A stretch of 64,000 nucleotides of DNA, taken from contig NZ_JAMZEC010000001.1 of assembly GCF_024172185.1 (NCBI RefSeq), positions 4,732,001 to 4,796,000 of the forward strand, given 5' to 3'. Source of the DNA: Nonomuraea roseoviolacea subsp. carminata (GTDB taxonomy: Bacteria > Actinomycetota > Actinomycetes > Streptosporangiales > Streptosporangiaceae). The translations under genes and the position numbers were made by a program. Below the pieces are notes generated by a model. That model saw only the letters and a program-made list of their open reading frames with translations, had not been told where the DNA came from and made no database searches. Position 1 is the first letter of the stretch; each line of letters opens with the position of its first letter. Shown piece after piece: positions 17,410 to 26,656 of the stretch.

Positions 17410-17439
17410 GCTACGCAACCGTAACCTACGCCATCGTAA
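17410..17439 (-). promoter_or_regulatory. Two tandem operator-like repeats upstream of the desaturase
   Basis: Two adjacent 15-bp repeats read TTACGATGGCGTAGG and TTACGGTTGCGTAGC toward the desaturase gene. Each holds an imperfect palindrome TACG-N4-CGTA. The second overlaps a possible -35 box TTGCGT, with TCATAC 17 bp further on. A TetR dimer bound here would block transcription. Binding by the neighbouring TetR is an inference. Confidence 0.5.
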
Positions 17440-17663
17440 GTAAGGAAGCCCTAAGCCTCGAATGGGGAATGGGCAACGGTTCGCCGCCGGACCTGAGTGC
17501 ATTCCGTACCTTGCGGGATTTGGGCACGTCTGCTACTGGCTCGCCCTACCCGGGCGGGATGTCATCAATCCGATGCGGAGCCTGCCGCGTTGCCGATGCG
17601 GGCGCGCGACGGGGTGCGGGCTCGGTATCGTAGGTGTGTCGGATGCCACGCGTGTCTGATTAA

Positions 17664-17735
17664 TCCCGGATCGTCTAATCGGCAGGACAAGTGGTTTTGG
17701 TCCACTTTGTAGGGGTTCGAGTCCTCTTCCGGGAG
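17664..17735 (+). tRNA. tRNA-Gln (anticodon TTG)
   Basis: 72-nt cloverleaf: acceptor TCCCGGA pairs with TCCGGGA, anticodon stem AGTGG/CCACT with loop TTTTGGT (anticodon TTG, reads CAA), and T-loop TTCGAGT. CCA is not encoded. It lies alone between the desaturase and glmU. Confidence 0.96.
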
Positions 17736-17859
17736 CATTGAGGCATGCCCCTGCGGGGAGAAGCGGGGGCGGGACAGGTATCCTCGCGGTGTCGGGAGGG
17801 TTGCGGTGCGGTGGCCCGCATCCGGCCCTGATCCGTCCAGCCACAGGGAGCCTCAGTCC

Positions 17860-19326
17860 GTGAGTGTGCCGCGCCCGGCAGCCGTCATCGTCCTCGCCGC
17901 AGGCGAGGGCACCCGGATGAAGAGCCAGACCCCCAAAGTCCTGCACGAGGTATGCGGCCGAGCCCTGCTCGACCACATGCTCGCCGCCGCCCGCGACCTC
18001 GGCCCGGAGCGGCTGATCGTCGTCATCGGCCACGCCCGCGAGCGCGTCGGCGCGCACCTCGCCGAGACCAGCCCCGACGCGCAGGTCGTCGTCCAGCGTG
18101 AGCAACGGGGCACCGGCCACGCCGTCCGCACCGTCCTCGACGAGGTCGGCGCCGTGGACGGGACCGTCCTCGTCACCTACGGCGACGTGCCGCTGCTGCG
18201 GGCCGAGACCCTCTCGGCGCTGCTGGTCCGCCACTCCGCCGACCGCAACGCCGTCACCGTCCTCGCCGCCGAGGTGCCCGACCCGACCGGTTACGGCCGC
18301 ATCGTCCGCGACGCGGCCGGTGCCGTCCTCGCCATCGTCGAGGAGAAGGACGCCACCGACGAGCAGCGCGCCATCAAGGAGATGAACTCCGGCATCTACG
18401 CCTTCGACGGCGCCCTGCTGGCCGACGCCGTCAAGCGGGTGTCCACCGACAACGCCCAGGGCGAGGAGTACCTCACCGACGTGCTGTCCATCCTGCGCGA
18501 GGACGGCCACCGGGTGGGCGCCCACACCGCCGCCGACTTCGCCGAGGTCGAGGGCGTCAACGACCGGGTCCAGCTCGCCCAGGCCCGCCAGGTGCTCAAC
18601 CGGCGGATCCTGGAGCGCCACATGCGCGCCGGCGTCACCGTCGTCGACCCGGCCAGCACGTGGATCGACGTGGACGTCGAGATCGGCCCCGACGCCGTCG
18701 TCCACCCCGGCACCCAGCTCCACGGCCGCACCGTCATCGAGTCCGGTGCCGAGGTCGGCCCCGCCACCACGCTGACCTCCACTCGGGTCGGCGCCGGGGC
18801 CGTCGTGCGCAACGCCGTCTGCGACTCCGCCGAGGTCGGTCCCGGCGCGAGCGTCGGACCCTACGCCTACCTGCGCCCCGGCACGGTCCTCGGCCGCGGC
18901 TCCAAGGCGGGCACGTTCGTCGAGATGAAGAACACGCAGGTCGGCGAGCGCTCCAAGGTGCCCCACCTGTCGTACGCGGGCGACGCCACGATCGGCGACG
19001 ACGTCAACATCGGCGCCGCGGTCGTGTTCGTCAACTACGACGGCGTCAACAAGCACCGCAGCACCGTGCGCGACGGCGCGTTCGTCGGCTGCGACAGCAT
19101 GATCGTCGCGCCGGTGACCGTCGGCGACGGCGCCTACACCGCGGCGGGCTCGGTGATCGACGGCGACGTGCCCGCGGGCGCGATCGGCGTGGCCCGCGCC
19201 CGCCAGCGCAACATCGAGGGATGGGTGCTGCGCAGGCGCGCGGGCACCAAGTCGGCCGCGGCGGCCCAGCGCGCCCTGGCCGCACAGGAGGCCGCCGACC
19301 AGCACCAGCAGGGGAGCACGACGTGA
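17860..19326 (+). CDS. glmU: Bifunctional N-acetylglucosamine-1-phosphate uridyltransferase/glucosamine-1-phosphate acetyltransferase
   Basis: Makes UDP-GlcNAc for cell wall and polysaccharides. The N-terminal pyrophosphorylase has LAAGEGTRMKS and TYGDVPLL; the C-terminal left-handed beta-helix shows hexapeptide repeats (VVHPGTQLHG, GPATTLTST and so on) and the acetyltransferase region PHLSYAGDATIGDDVNIGA. GTG 17860 is chosen because GGGAG lies 9 nt upstream; a longer frame from 17806 lacks homology. The last four bases GTGA are shared with the start of prs, so the two are coupled. Confidence 0.96.
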   Translation: MSVPRPAAVIVLAAGEGTRMKSQTPKVLHEVCGRALLDHMLAAARDLGPERLIVVIGHARERVGAHLAETSPDAQVVVQREQRGTGHAVRTVLDEVGAVDGTVLVTYGDVPLLRAETLSALLVRHSADRNAVTVLAAEVPDPTGYGRIVRDAAGAVLAIVEEKDATDEQRAIKEMNSGIYAFDGALLADAVKRVSTDNAQGEEYLTDVLSILREDGHRVGAHTAADFAEVEGVNDRVQLAQARQVLNRRILERHMRAGVTVVDPASTWIDVDVEIGPDAVVHPGTQLHGRTVIESGAEVGPATTLTSTRVGAGAVVRNAVCDSAEVGPGASVGPYAYLRPGTVLGRGSKAGTFVEMKNTQVGERSKVPHLSYAGDATIGDDVNIGAAVVFVNYDGVNKHRSTVRDGAFVGCDSMIVAPVTVGDGAYTAAGSVIDGDVPAGAIGVARARQRNIEGWVLRRRAGTKSAAAAQRALAAQEAADQHQQGSTT

Positions 19327-20300
19327 CGAGCATCAAGCAGCCGGGCGAGAAGAACCTCATGCTCTTCTCCGGCCGGGCCTACCCCGAGCTGGCCGAGGAG
19401 GTCGCCGAGCACGTCGGCGTCTCGCTCACCCCGACCAAGCTGGTCGACTTCGCCAACGGCGAGATCTACGCCCGCTACCTCGAATCCGTCCGCGGCTGCG
19501 ACGCCTTCGTGATCCAGAGCCACACCTCGCCCATCAACCAGTGGATCATGGAGCAGCTCATCATGGTCGACGCGCTCAAGCGGGCCTCCGCCAAGCGCAT
19601 CACCGTGGTCATGCCGTTCTTCGGCTACGCGCGCCAGGACAAGAAGGGGCGCGGGCGCGAGCCCATCACCGCCCGGCTGATGGCCGACCTGTTCTACACC
19701 GCGGGCGCCGACCGGCTCATGTCGATCGACCTGCACACCTCGCAGATCCAGGGCTTCTTCGACGGCCCGGTGGACCACCTGTTCGCCATGCCGGTCCTGG
19801 AGAGCTACCTGAAGAACAAGCTCGACCTGGCCACCACCACGGTCGTCTCGCCCGACACCGGCCGCGTCCGGCTGTCGGAGCGCTGGGCCGACACGCTCGG
19901 CACGCCGCTCGCCTTCATCCACAAGCGGCGCGACCTCGACGTGGCCAACCAGGTGAAGGTCAACGAGGTCGTCGGCAAGGTGCGCGGCCGTACCTGCGTG
20001 CTCATCGACGACATGATCGACACCGCCGGCACGATCTGCAAGGCGGCCGACGCCCTGTACGAGCAGGGCGCGACCAACGTGATCGTCGCCGCCACCCACG
20101 CGGTCTTCTCCGACCCGGCCGTCGACCGGCTGAAGAACTCCCGCATCAGCGAGGTCATCGTGACCAACACGCTCCCGCTGTCGCAGGAGGCCCGCTTCGA
20201 CAAGCTCACCGTGCTGTCCATCGCGCCGCTCATCGCCCGGGCCATCACCGAGGTCTTCACCGACGGCTCCGTGACGAGCTTGTTCGAGGGTGACACATAA
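19323..20300 (+). CDS. prs: Ribose-phosphate pyrophosphokinase
   Basis: Converts ribose 5-phosphate and ATP to PRPP for nucleotide, His and Trp synthesis. Motifs: FANGEIYARYLESVRG, the ATP-binding flexible region FFGYARQDKKGRGREPI, the pyrophosphate loop and the PRPP-binding CVLIDDMIDTAGT. Starts with GTG overlapping the glmU stop by four bases. 325 residues, normal. Confidence 0.96.
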   Translation: MTSIKQPGEKNLMLFSGRAYPELAEEVAEHVGVSLTPTKLVDFANGEIYARYLESVRGCDAFVIQSHTSPINQWIMEQLIMVDALKRASAKRITVVMPFFGYARQDKKGRGREPITARLMADLFYTAGADRLMSIDLHTSQIQGFFDGPVDHLFAMPVLESYLKNKLDLATTTVVSPDTGRVRLSERWADTLGTPLAFIHKRRDLDVANQVKVNEVVGKVRGRTCVLIDDMIDTAGTICKAADALYEQGATNVIVAATHAVFSDPAVDRLKNSRISEVIVTNTLPLSQEARFDKLTVLSIAPLIARAITEVFTDGSVTSLFEGDT

Positions 20301-20301
20301 G

Positions 20302-20343
20302 CTGCGACGGATCCGCAGCGTAGCGAGGACATCCGTCGCAGCA
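20302..20343 (+). terminator. Inverted repeat after prs
   Basis: GCTGCGACGGAT at 20302-20313 pairs perfectly with ATCCGTCGCAGC at 20332-20343. The first arm can instead pair locally with CCGCAGC, giving two alternative folds. No U-tract follows, so it may be a weak terminator or attenuator before rplY. Confidence 0.5.
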
Positions 20344-20469
20344 CGCCGAGCGGCAGCTCGGCCGGTAAAACGCTGTAAGCTTTGTTGGTCGCGCTCGTAA
20401 CGCCTTCCGCTAGGGCGGGTGAGGGTGAGCGCCACAGATCCCGTTCGCTGAGCATCCCTAGGAGATGTC

Positions 20470-21090
20470 GTGTCCGAAGTACGTATCGCCGCCGAGTCGC
20501 GCACCACGTTCGGCAAGGGCGCCGCCCGCAAGATCCGCCGCGCCGACAAGGTCCCGGCCGTCCTGTACGGGCACGGCATCGAGCCCAAGCATCTCACCCT
20601 GCCGGGTCACGAGGTCCTCCTCGCCCTGCGCACGCCCAACGTGCTGATCCGCCTCCAGGGCGACGGCGTCGACGAGCTGGCCCTGCCCAAGGGCGTCCAG
20701 CGCGACCCGATCAAGGGCTTCGTCGAGCACGTCGACCTGCTCCTGGTCAAGCGCGGCGAGAAGGTCACCGTCGAGATCCCGGTCACCACGGTCGGCGACG
20801 TCAACTCCGAGGGCATCCTCGACCTCCAGATGACCTCCGTCGCCGTCGAGGCCGAGGCCACCCACATCCCCACCGGCGTCGAGGTCGACGTCGAGGGCCT
20901 GGAGGTGGGCGTCGCCATCACCGCCGGCGAGCTGAAGCTGCCGCAGGGCGCCACGCTGACCGCCGACCCGGAGGCCGTCATCCTCCAGGTCAGCGCCAAG
21001 CCGACCGAGGCCCCCGCCGAGGAGGAGGGCGCCGAGGGCGAGGTCGCCGAGGCTGCCACCGAGGGCGAGAGCGCCGAGGCCGCCGAGTAG
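20470..21090 (+). CDS. rplY: 50S ribosomal protein bL25/general stress protein Ctc
   Basis: Long form of bL25 with an N-terminal 5S rRNA-binding domain (FGKGAARKIRRADKVPAVLYGHG) and a C-terminal beta domain, then an acidic Glu/Ala tail of about 25 residues. Starts at GTG 20470 with AGGAG 5 nt upstream. 206 residues. Own promoter is likely, since a gap of about 170 bp separates it from prs. Confidence 0.95.
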   Translation: MSEVRIAAESRTTFGKGAARKIRRADKVPAVLYGHGIEPKHLTLPGHEVLLALRTPNVLIRLQGDGVDELALPKGVQRDPIKGFVEHVDLLLVKRGEKVTVEIPVTTVGDVNSEGILDLQMTSVAVEAEATHIPTGVEVDVEGLEVGVAITAGELKLPQGATLTADPEAVILQVSAKPTEAPAEEEGAEGEVAEAATEGESAEAAE

Positions 21091-21111
21091 TCACCGGACC
21101 AGTCAGCGGAC

Positions 21112-21145
21112 GACGGGGCGGCCGGCGAGGTCCGGCCGCCCCGTC
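21112..21145 (+). terminator. Strong hairpin between rplY and pth
   Basis: A perfect 14-bp stem (GACGGGGCGGCCGG with its complement) with loop CGAGGT. No U-tract. Likely a U-less intrinsic terminator or partial attenuator of rplY transcription. Confidence 0.75.
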
Positions 21146-21180
21146 CCCGCGTCCTGGCCGCTCCAGCCCGAGGAGACTTC

Positions 21181-21765
21181 ATGGACCGCTGGCTCATCGC
21201 CGGGCTGGGCAACCCCGGCGCCGAATACGCCGGCAACCGGCACAACGTCGGCTTCATGGTGCTCGACGAACTCGCCGCGCGGGCCGGGGGCCGGTTCAAG
21301 GCGCACAAGAGCAGGGCCGAGGTGCTGGAGACGCGCGCCGCGATCCTCGCCAAGCCGCTCACGTACATGAACCTGTCGGGCGGCCCGCTCAAGGCCCTGT
21401 CCGACTTCTACAAGATCGGTCCCGACCGCCTGATCGTCGTCCACGACGAGCTGGACGTGCCCTACGGCGCGCTGCGCGCCAAGCTCGGCGGCGGCGACAA
21501 CGGCCACAACGGCCTCAAGTCGATCACCAAGTCGCTGGCCACCCGCGACTACCTCCGCGTCCGCTTCGGCATCGGCCGCCCGCCGGGCCGCATGGACCCG
21601 GCCGCCTTCGTGCTGCGCGACTTCGCCACCGCCGAGCGCAAGGACCTGCCCTTCCTCGTGGACCGCGCCGCCGACGTGGTCGAGTCGCTCATGGAGCGCG
21701 GGCTCGAAGTAACCCAGAACGAGTTTCACCGGGCAGATCTCAAGATTTCCGGCCCTCCACGCTGA
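21181..21765 (+). CDS. pth: Peptidyl-tRNA hydrolase
   Basis: Releases tRNA from peptidyl-tRNA that drops off ribosomes. Motifs: [19 protein letters not shown] with the catalytic His, [22 protein letters not shown] with the catalytic Asp, and [12 protein letters not shown]. 194 residues. ATG 21181 has GGAG upstream. In related genomes mfd usually lies near pth; here about 20 kb of polysaccharide genes come between them. Confidence 0.96.
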   Translation: MDRWLIAGLGNPGAEYAGNRHNVGFMVLDELAARAGGRFKAHKSRAEVLETRAAILAKPLTYMNLSGGPLKALSDFYKIGPDRLIVVHDELDVPYGALRAKLGGGDNGHNGLKSITKSLATRDYLRVRFGIGRPPGRMDPAAFVLRDFATAERKDLPFLVDRAADVVESLMERGLEVTQNEFHRADLKISGPPR

Positions 21766-21857
21766 TCCCCACATAGGTCCGTTCGCGACCACGCCAGGGT
21801 GGCTGACGCTACTATCTGGTGACTGTCGGTTACGAGCTGATCACAGGGGGCGTTGCG

Positions 21858-23318
21858 GTGAGCGACGGCGAGGGGCTGTTGACCGTCGTCGGTTTCGGTC
21901 CCGGCTCCTCGTGGAGCGTGCGGCCACGGCTGCCCGGCTGGGTGCGGGCCTACCGGGTGCGCGCGCTCGCGTCCGACCTGCTCGGCGCCGCCGCCGGCTC
22001 CGCCGGGGCCTTCTTCCTGCGCTTCGGCGAGCTGACGCCCTACGCCGCGCCGTACCTCCTGGTCAGCGCCCTGCTGCCGGTGGTGTGGATCGTCGCGGTC
22101 GCGCTGAACCGGGCGTACGAGCCGCGCATGATCGGCATCGGCTCCGACGAGTTCCGCCGCGTCGTGCAGTGCGGCGTCGCGCTGACCGCCGCCACCGCCA
22201 TCGGCTCGTACCTCACCAAGACCGACGTCGCGCGCGGCTACGTCGTCCTCGCGCTCCCGCTGGTGACGCTCATCACGCTGCTGCTCAGGTACGCCCTGCG
22301 CCGCTCCCTGCACCGCCGGCGCGCCCGCGGCGCCTGCATGCGCAGGGTCGTCGCCGTGGGTCACGCCGCCTCGGTCGCCGAGCTGGTGCACCTCTTCCGC
22401 CGCGAGCGGTACCACGGCATGGAGATCGTCGCCGCCTGCCTGCCCGCCGAGGCCGCGGGTGGCCGGGTGGCCGGCGTGCCCGTGGGCGGCGACTTCAGCG
22501 ACGTGCCCATCGTCGTCGACCAGGCCCACGCCGACACCGTGGCCGTGCTGGCCTGCCCCGAGATGGACGGCGTGGCGCTGCGCCGGCTCGCCTGGCGGCT
22601 GGAGCGCACCCACACCGAGCTGGTGGTCGCGCCCGCGCTGATGGAGGTGGCCGGGCCGCGCACCACGATCAGGCCCGCCGCCGGGCTCCCGCTGCTGCAC
22701 GTCGAGCACCCCGAGCTGACCGGCGCCCGCCAGCTCGTCAAGAACGCCTTCGACCGGGTCGTGGCCGCCGCCCTGCTGGTCCTGCTGGCCCCGCTGCTGC
22801 TCACGCTGGCCGTGGCGGTGCGCGCGACCAGCCCCGGCCCGGCCCTGTTCCGGCAGACCCGCGTCGGCCGGGACGGCCGGCCGTTCACGATCCTGAAGTT
22901 CCGCACGATGCGGCGCGGCTCCGAGCACCAGAAGATCACCCTCGTCAGCGACGCCGACGGGGTGCTGTTCAAGATCCGCAACGACCCGCGGGTCACTCCG
23001 CTCGGCTCCCTCATGCGCCGCCACTCCCTCGACGAGCTGCCGCAGCTCGTCAACGTGGTGCTCGGGCACATGTCGCTCGTGGGGCCCCGCCCGCCCCTCC
23101 CCGAAGAGGTCGACCGGTACGGCGACGACGTGCGCCGCCGCCTGCTCGTACGCCCCGGCCTGACCGGCCTGTGGCAGGTCAGCGGCAGATCCGACCTGTC
23201 GTGGGAGGAATCCGTCCGCCTCGACCTGCGTTACGTGGAGAACTGGTCCCTCATGCTCGACCTGCAGATCCTGTGGAAGACTTGGTCGGCCGTCGCCCGC
23301 GGGCAAGGAGCTTACTGA
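21858..23318 (+). CDS. Polyprenyl-phosphate sugar-1-phosphate transferase (initiating enzyme, WbaP/CpsE type)
   Basis: Starts polysaccharide synthesis by moving a sugar phosphate from a nucleotide sugar to undecaprenyl phosphate. N-terminal half: four membrane helices (residues ~35-140) and a CoA-binding-like domain. C-terminal half: the Bac_transf domain with a fifth helix, PALFRQTRVGRDGRPFTILKFRTM, NDPRVTPLGSLMRRHSLDELPQLVNVV, MSLVGPRPPLP and RPGLTGLWQVSGRSDLSW. GTG 21858 is chosen for its GGGGG upstream; GTG 21819 in frame is possible. First gene of a run with cysQ, cysD, cysN; its TGA overlaps the cysQ ATG. Confidence 0.93.
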   Translation: MSDGEGLLTVVGFGPGSSWSVRPRLPGWVRAYRVRALASDLLGAAAGSAGAFFLRFGELTPYAAPYLLVSALLPVVWIVAVALNRAYEPRMIGIGSDEFRRVVQCGVALTAATAIGSYLTKTDVARGYVVLALPLVTLITLLLRYALRRSLHRRRARGACMRRVVAVGHAASVAELVHLFRRERYHGMEIVAACLPAEAAGGRVAGVPVGGDFSDVPIVVDQAHADTVAVLACPEMDGVALRRLAWRLERTHTELVVAPALMEVAGPRTTIRPAAGLPLLHVEHPELTGARQLVKNAFDRVVAAALLVLLAPLLLTLAVAVRATSPGPALFRQTRVGRDGRPFTILKFRTMRRGSEHQKITLVSDADGVLFKIRNDPRVTPLGSLMRRHSLDELPQLVNVVLGHMSLVGPRPPLPEEVDRYGDDVRRRLLVRPGLTGLWQVSGRSDLSWEESVRLDLRYVENWSLMLDLQILWKTWSAVARGQGAY

Positions 23319-24079
23319 TGACGATTCGCGACGACCACGCTCTCGCGGCCGACCTGGCCACAGAGGCGGGCGAGCGGCTGCTCGCGCTCCGCGCCCGCGA
23401 GGGCTTCGCCGACCCGGCCGGGCTGCGCGCCCTCGGCGACCGGGCCTCCCACGTGTTCCTCATGGAGTCGCTGTCGCGCCTGCGGCCGAGCGACTGCGTG
23501 CTGTCGGAGGAGTCCAGCCGCGAGGACCGGCTCGACCCGCGCCGGCTGAGCGCTCCCCGCGTGTGGATCGTGGACCCGCTCGACGGCACCCGGGAGTTCG
23601 CCGAGGAGGGCAGGTCCGACTGGGCCGTCCACGTCGCGCTGTGGGAGGGCGACCGGCTCACCGCCGGGGCCGTGGCGCTGCCCGCCCAGGGGCGCACGCT
23701 CAGCACCGGCGAGCCGCCCAAGCTGCCGGCCCACCGGGGCAGGTTCCGCATCGCGGTCAGCCGCACCCGCCCGCCGGAGTTCGTCCAGAAGCTCGCCTAC
23801 CTCGTCGGCGCCGACCTCGTGCCCATCGGCTCGGCCGGGGCGAAGATCTCCGCGGTGCTCACCGGCGACGTCGAGGCGTACGTCCACGCCGGCGGCCAGT
23901 ACGAGTGGGACTCCGCCGCGCCGGTGGCCGTCGCACAGGCCGCGGGAGCCCACACCAGCCGCATCGACGGCACGTCACTCACCTACAACAGACCGGATCC
24001 CTCGCTACCGGATATCCTTGTTTCCCTACCGGACTTGGCGTCATCCCTGCTCGCCGGGATCCGGGACCTGCACCGCTAA
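23318..24079 (+). CDS. cysQ: 3'(2'),5'-bisphosphate nucleotidase CysQ-like
   Basis: Inositol-monophosphatase-fold enzyme that converts 3'-phosphoadenosine 5'-phosphate (PAP), the by-product of sulfotransferases, to AMP. Metal-binding motifs: SEESSRED, the Li-sensitive signature WIVDPLDGTREF and the C-terminal WDSAAPVAVA. 253 residues. AAGGAG lies 7 nt before ATG 23318. Its place between a polysaccharide-initiating enzyme and cysDN supports PAP removal for polysaccharide sulfation. An inositol phosphatase role is less likely. Confidence 0.88.
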   Translation: MTIRDDHALAADLATEAGERLLALRAREGFADPAGLRALGDRASHVFLMESLSRLRPSDCVLSEESSREDRLDPRRLSAPRVWIVDPLDGTREFAEEGRSDWAVHVALWEGDRLTAGAVALPAQGRTLSTGEPPKLPAHRGRFRIAVSRTRPPEFVQKLAYLVGADLVPIGSAGAKISAVLTGDVEAYVHAGGQYEWDSAAPVAVAQAAGAHTSRIDGTSLTYNRPDPSLPDILVSLPDLASSLLAGIRDLHR

Positions 24080-24097
24080 CCGCCGGAGGAAGCTCCC

Positions 24098-25012
24098 ATG
24101 CTCCAGCGCGACTACACGACGTCGCAGCTCGACGTGCTCGAGGCCGAAGCCATTCACATCATGCGCGAAGTCGCGGCGGAGTTCGAGCGTCCCTGTCTGC
24201 TTTTCTCCGGCGGCAAGGACTCCATCGTCATGCTGCGCATCGCCGAGAAGGCGTTCTGGCCGGCGGCCATGCCCTTCCCGCTCATGCACGTCGACACCGG
24301 CCACAACTTCGACGAGGTCATCGAGTTCCGCGACCGCCGCTCCCAGGAGCTCGGCGCGCGGCTCATCGTGGCCAGCGTCCAGGACTCGATCGACCAGGGC
24401 CGCGTGGTCGAGGACACCGGCCGGCGCGCCTCGCGCAACCGCCTGCAGACCACCACGCTGCTCGACGCCATCGAGGAGCACGAGTTCGACGCGGTCTTCG
24501 GCGGCGCCCGGCGCGACGAGGAGAAGGCCCGGGCCAAGGAGCGGGTGTTCTCCTTCCGCGACGACTTCGGCCAGTGGGACCCGAAGAACCAGCGCCCGGA
24601 GCTGTGGAACCTCTACAACTCCCGCATCCGCAAGGGCGAGCACATCCGGGTCTTCCCGCTGTCCAACTGGACCGAGCTCGACGTCTGGGACTACATCCGG
24701 CGCGAGGGCATCGAGATCCCGTCGATCTACTTCGCCCACACCCGCAAGGTGTTCGAGCGCGACGGCATGCTGCTGCCCGACGCCGAGGTCGTCCAGCGCG
24801 GCGACGACGAGCCGCTGTTCGAGGCCGTGGTGCGCTACCGCACCGTCGGCGACATGACCTGCACCGGTGCGGTGCAGTCCACGGCCGCCACGGTCGAGGA
24901 GATCATCGAGGAGATCGCGGCCACCCGGATCACCGAGCGCGGGGCCACCAGGGCCGACGACCGCGCCTCGGAGGCCGCCATGGAGGACCGCAAGCGGGAA
25001 GGTTACTTCTAG
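24098..25012 (+). CDS. cysD: Sulfate adenylyltransferase subunit 2 CysD
   Basis: Catalytic subunit of ATP sulfurylase; forms APS from ATP and sulfate together with CysN. The ATP-pyrophosphatase P-loop SGGKDSIVM is near residue 43, followed by HVDTGHNFDEVIEFRD and the conserved FGGARRDEEKARAKERVFSFRD. 304 residues, normal. Stops 5 bp before cysN, one operon. Confidence 0.96.
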   Translation: MLQRDYTTSQLDVLEAEAIHIMREVAAEFERPCLLFSGGKDSIVMLRIAEKAFWPAAMPFPLMHVDTGHNFDEVIEFRDRRSQELGARLIVASVQDSIDQGRVVEDTGRRASRNRLQTTTLLDAIEEHEFDAVFGGARRDEEKARAKERVFSFRDDFGQWDPKNQRPELWNLYNSRIRKGEHIRVFPLSNWTELDVWDYIRREGIEIPSIYFAHTRKVFERDGMLLPDAEVVQRGDDEPLFEAVVRYRTVGDMTCTGAVQSTAATVEEIIEEIAATRITERGATRADDRASEAAMEDRKREGYF

Positions 25013-25017
25013 AACCG

Positions 25018-26280
25018 ATGGACATTCTGCGTTTCGCCACGGCGGGAAGCGTCGACGACGGCAAGTCCACCCTGATCGGGCGCCTGCTCTTCGACTCCAA
25101 GGCCATCTTCGAGGACCAGCTGGAGGCCGTCGAGCGCACCTCGCGGGACCGCGGCACCGAGTACACCGACCTGTCGCTGCTCACCGACGGCCTGCGGGCC
25201 GAGCGGGAGCAGGGCATCACGATCGACGTGGCCTACCGGTACTTCGCCACGCCACGCCGCAAGTTCATCATCGCCGACACCCCCGGGCACATCCAGTACA
25301 CCCGGAACATGGTCACCGGCGCCTCCACCGCCGACCTGGCGATCATCCTCATCGACGCCCGCAAGGGCGTGCTGGAGCAGTCGCGCCGCCACGCGTTCCT
25401 GACCTCGCTGCTGCGGGTGCCGCACCTGGTGCTCGCCGTCAACAAGATGGACCTGGTCGACTACTCCCAGGAGCGCTTCGAGGAGATCCGCGAGGAGTTC
25501 ACGGCGTTCGCCTCCAAGCTCAACGTGGGCGACCTGACGTTCATCCCGATCTCCGCGCTCAACGGCGACAACGTCGTCTCCCGGTCGGAGAACATGCCCT
25601 GGTACAACGGCTCGTCGCTGCTGCACCACCTGGAGAACGTGCACATCGCCTCCGACCGCAACCTGGTCGACGTGCGCTTCCCCGTCCAGTACGTCATCCG
25701 CCCGCAGAAGGCCAACGACCACGCCTTCCACGACTACCGCGGCTACGCCGGGCAGGTCGCGGGCGGCGTGCTCAAGCCGGGCGACGAGGTCGTCCACCTG
25801 CCCTCGGGCCTGACCACCCGGATCGCCTCCATCGACACCTTCGACGGCCCCGTCGAGGAGGCGTTCCCCCCGATGTCGGTCACCCTCCGCTTCGAGGACG
25901 ACCTCGACATCTCCCGCGGCGACATGATCGCCCGCCCCAACAACCGGCCGCACGTGGCCCAGGACCTCGAAGCCATGGTCTGCTGGATGGCCGACGGCGC
26001 CAAGCTGGCGCCGCGGACCAAGCTCACCATCAAGCACACCACCCGTACGGCGCGGGCGCTCGTGCGCGACCTGCACTACCGGCTCGACGTCAACACGCTG
26101 CACCGCGACGAGGAGGCCACCTCGCTCGGCCTCAACGAGATCGGGCGCGTGTCGCTGCGGGTCACCCAGCCGCTCTTCGTGGACGACTACGCGCGCAACC
26201 GGCTCACGGGCGGCTTCATCCTGGTGGACGAGGCCACCAACGGCACGGTCGCGGCGGGCATGATCCTCGAAGCCCGCTGA
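25018..26280 (+). CDS. cysN: Sulfate adenylyltransferase subunit 1 CysN (GTPase)
   Basis: EF-Tu-like GTPase that drives APS formation by CysD. G motifs: GSVDDGKST, DTPGHIQYTRNM and NKMDLV, then beta-barrel domains to FILVDEATNGTVAAGMI. 420 residues: there is no fused APS kinase as in CysNC proteins, so the APS kinase must come from the separate gene at 39639-40868. Last gene before a repeat-rich gap with a long hairpin. Confidence 0.96.
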   Translation: MDILRFATAGSVDDGKSTLIGRLLFDSKAIFEDQLEAVERTSRDRGTEYTDLSLLTDGLRAEREQGITIDVAYRYFATPRRKFIIADTPGHIQYTRNMVTGASTADLAIILIDARKGVLEQSRRHAFLTSLLRVPHLVLAVNKMDLVDYSQERFEEIREEFTAFASKLNVGDLTFIPISALNGDNVVSRSENMPWYNGSSLLHHLENVHIASDRNLVDVRFPVQYVIRPQKANDHAFHDYRGYAGQVAGGVLKPGDEVVHLPSGLTTRIASIDTFDGPVEEAFPPMSVTLRFEDDLDISRGDMIARPNNRPHVAQDLEAMVCWMADGAKLAPRTKLTIKHTTRTARALVRDLHYRLDVNTLHRDEEATSLGLNEIGRVSLRVTQPLFVDDYARNRLTGGFILVDEATNGTVAAGMILEAR

Positions 26281-26322
26281 CCCTCCTGTGGGCGGGGGCC
26301 ACGCCGCCTCCGTCCCCCTGGG

Positions 26323-26598
26323 GACGCCAGCCCGCGTCATCACCGGCCTCCGTCCCGCCCGGGACGGAGGCCGCGTCGCCACCGGGCCCACCCCTCGGAG
26401 ACGCCAGCCCGTATCGCCGCCGACCTCTGTCCCGTCCGGGGCGGGGCTGCGTCGCTACCGGCCCTCTTCAGTGACGGCAGCCCGCGTCGCCGCCGGTCTC
26501 CCTCTCCTCCGGGGCGTGGGTCGCGTCGTCACCGACCCCACCCCTCAAAGACGCGAGGCCGCGTCGCCGCCCGCCCTTCTCCTCTCCAGGACAGAGAC
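26323..26598. repeat. Degenerate ~76-bp repeat downstream of cysN
   Basis: About 3.6 units start at 26323, 26400, 26473 and 26550 (spacings 77, 73, 77), each opening GACGCCAGCCCG-like. Divergence is high. The first unit contains a perfect 13-bp hairpin. Fills most of the gene-free 26281-26709 gap. Confidence 0.7.
26345..26372 (+). terminator. Perfect hairpin downstream of cysN
   Basis: GGCCTCCGTCCCG pairs completely with CGGGACGGAGGCC across a 2-nt centre. It lies 65 bp after the cysN stop. No U-tract. Likely stops or protects the cysN transcript. Confidence 0.65.
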
Positions 26599-26656
26599 CG
26601 GTCGGCTTTTCGGTTAGATCTTTTGGGGTTTCACTGACGCTCTCATTACGCTGCGC

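Noticed and set aside
17533-19305. Long minus-strand open frame opposite glmU
   Set aside because: Antisense shadow; glmU is complete with all motifs, and the shadow also crosses the tRNA-Gln gene.
25018-26280. CysN fused to an APS kinase (CysNC)
   Set aside because: The protein ends right after the GTPase beta-barrels; no P-loop of an APS kinase follows.
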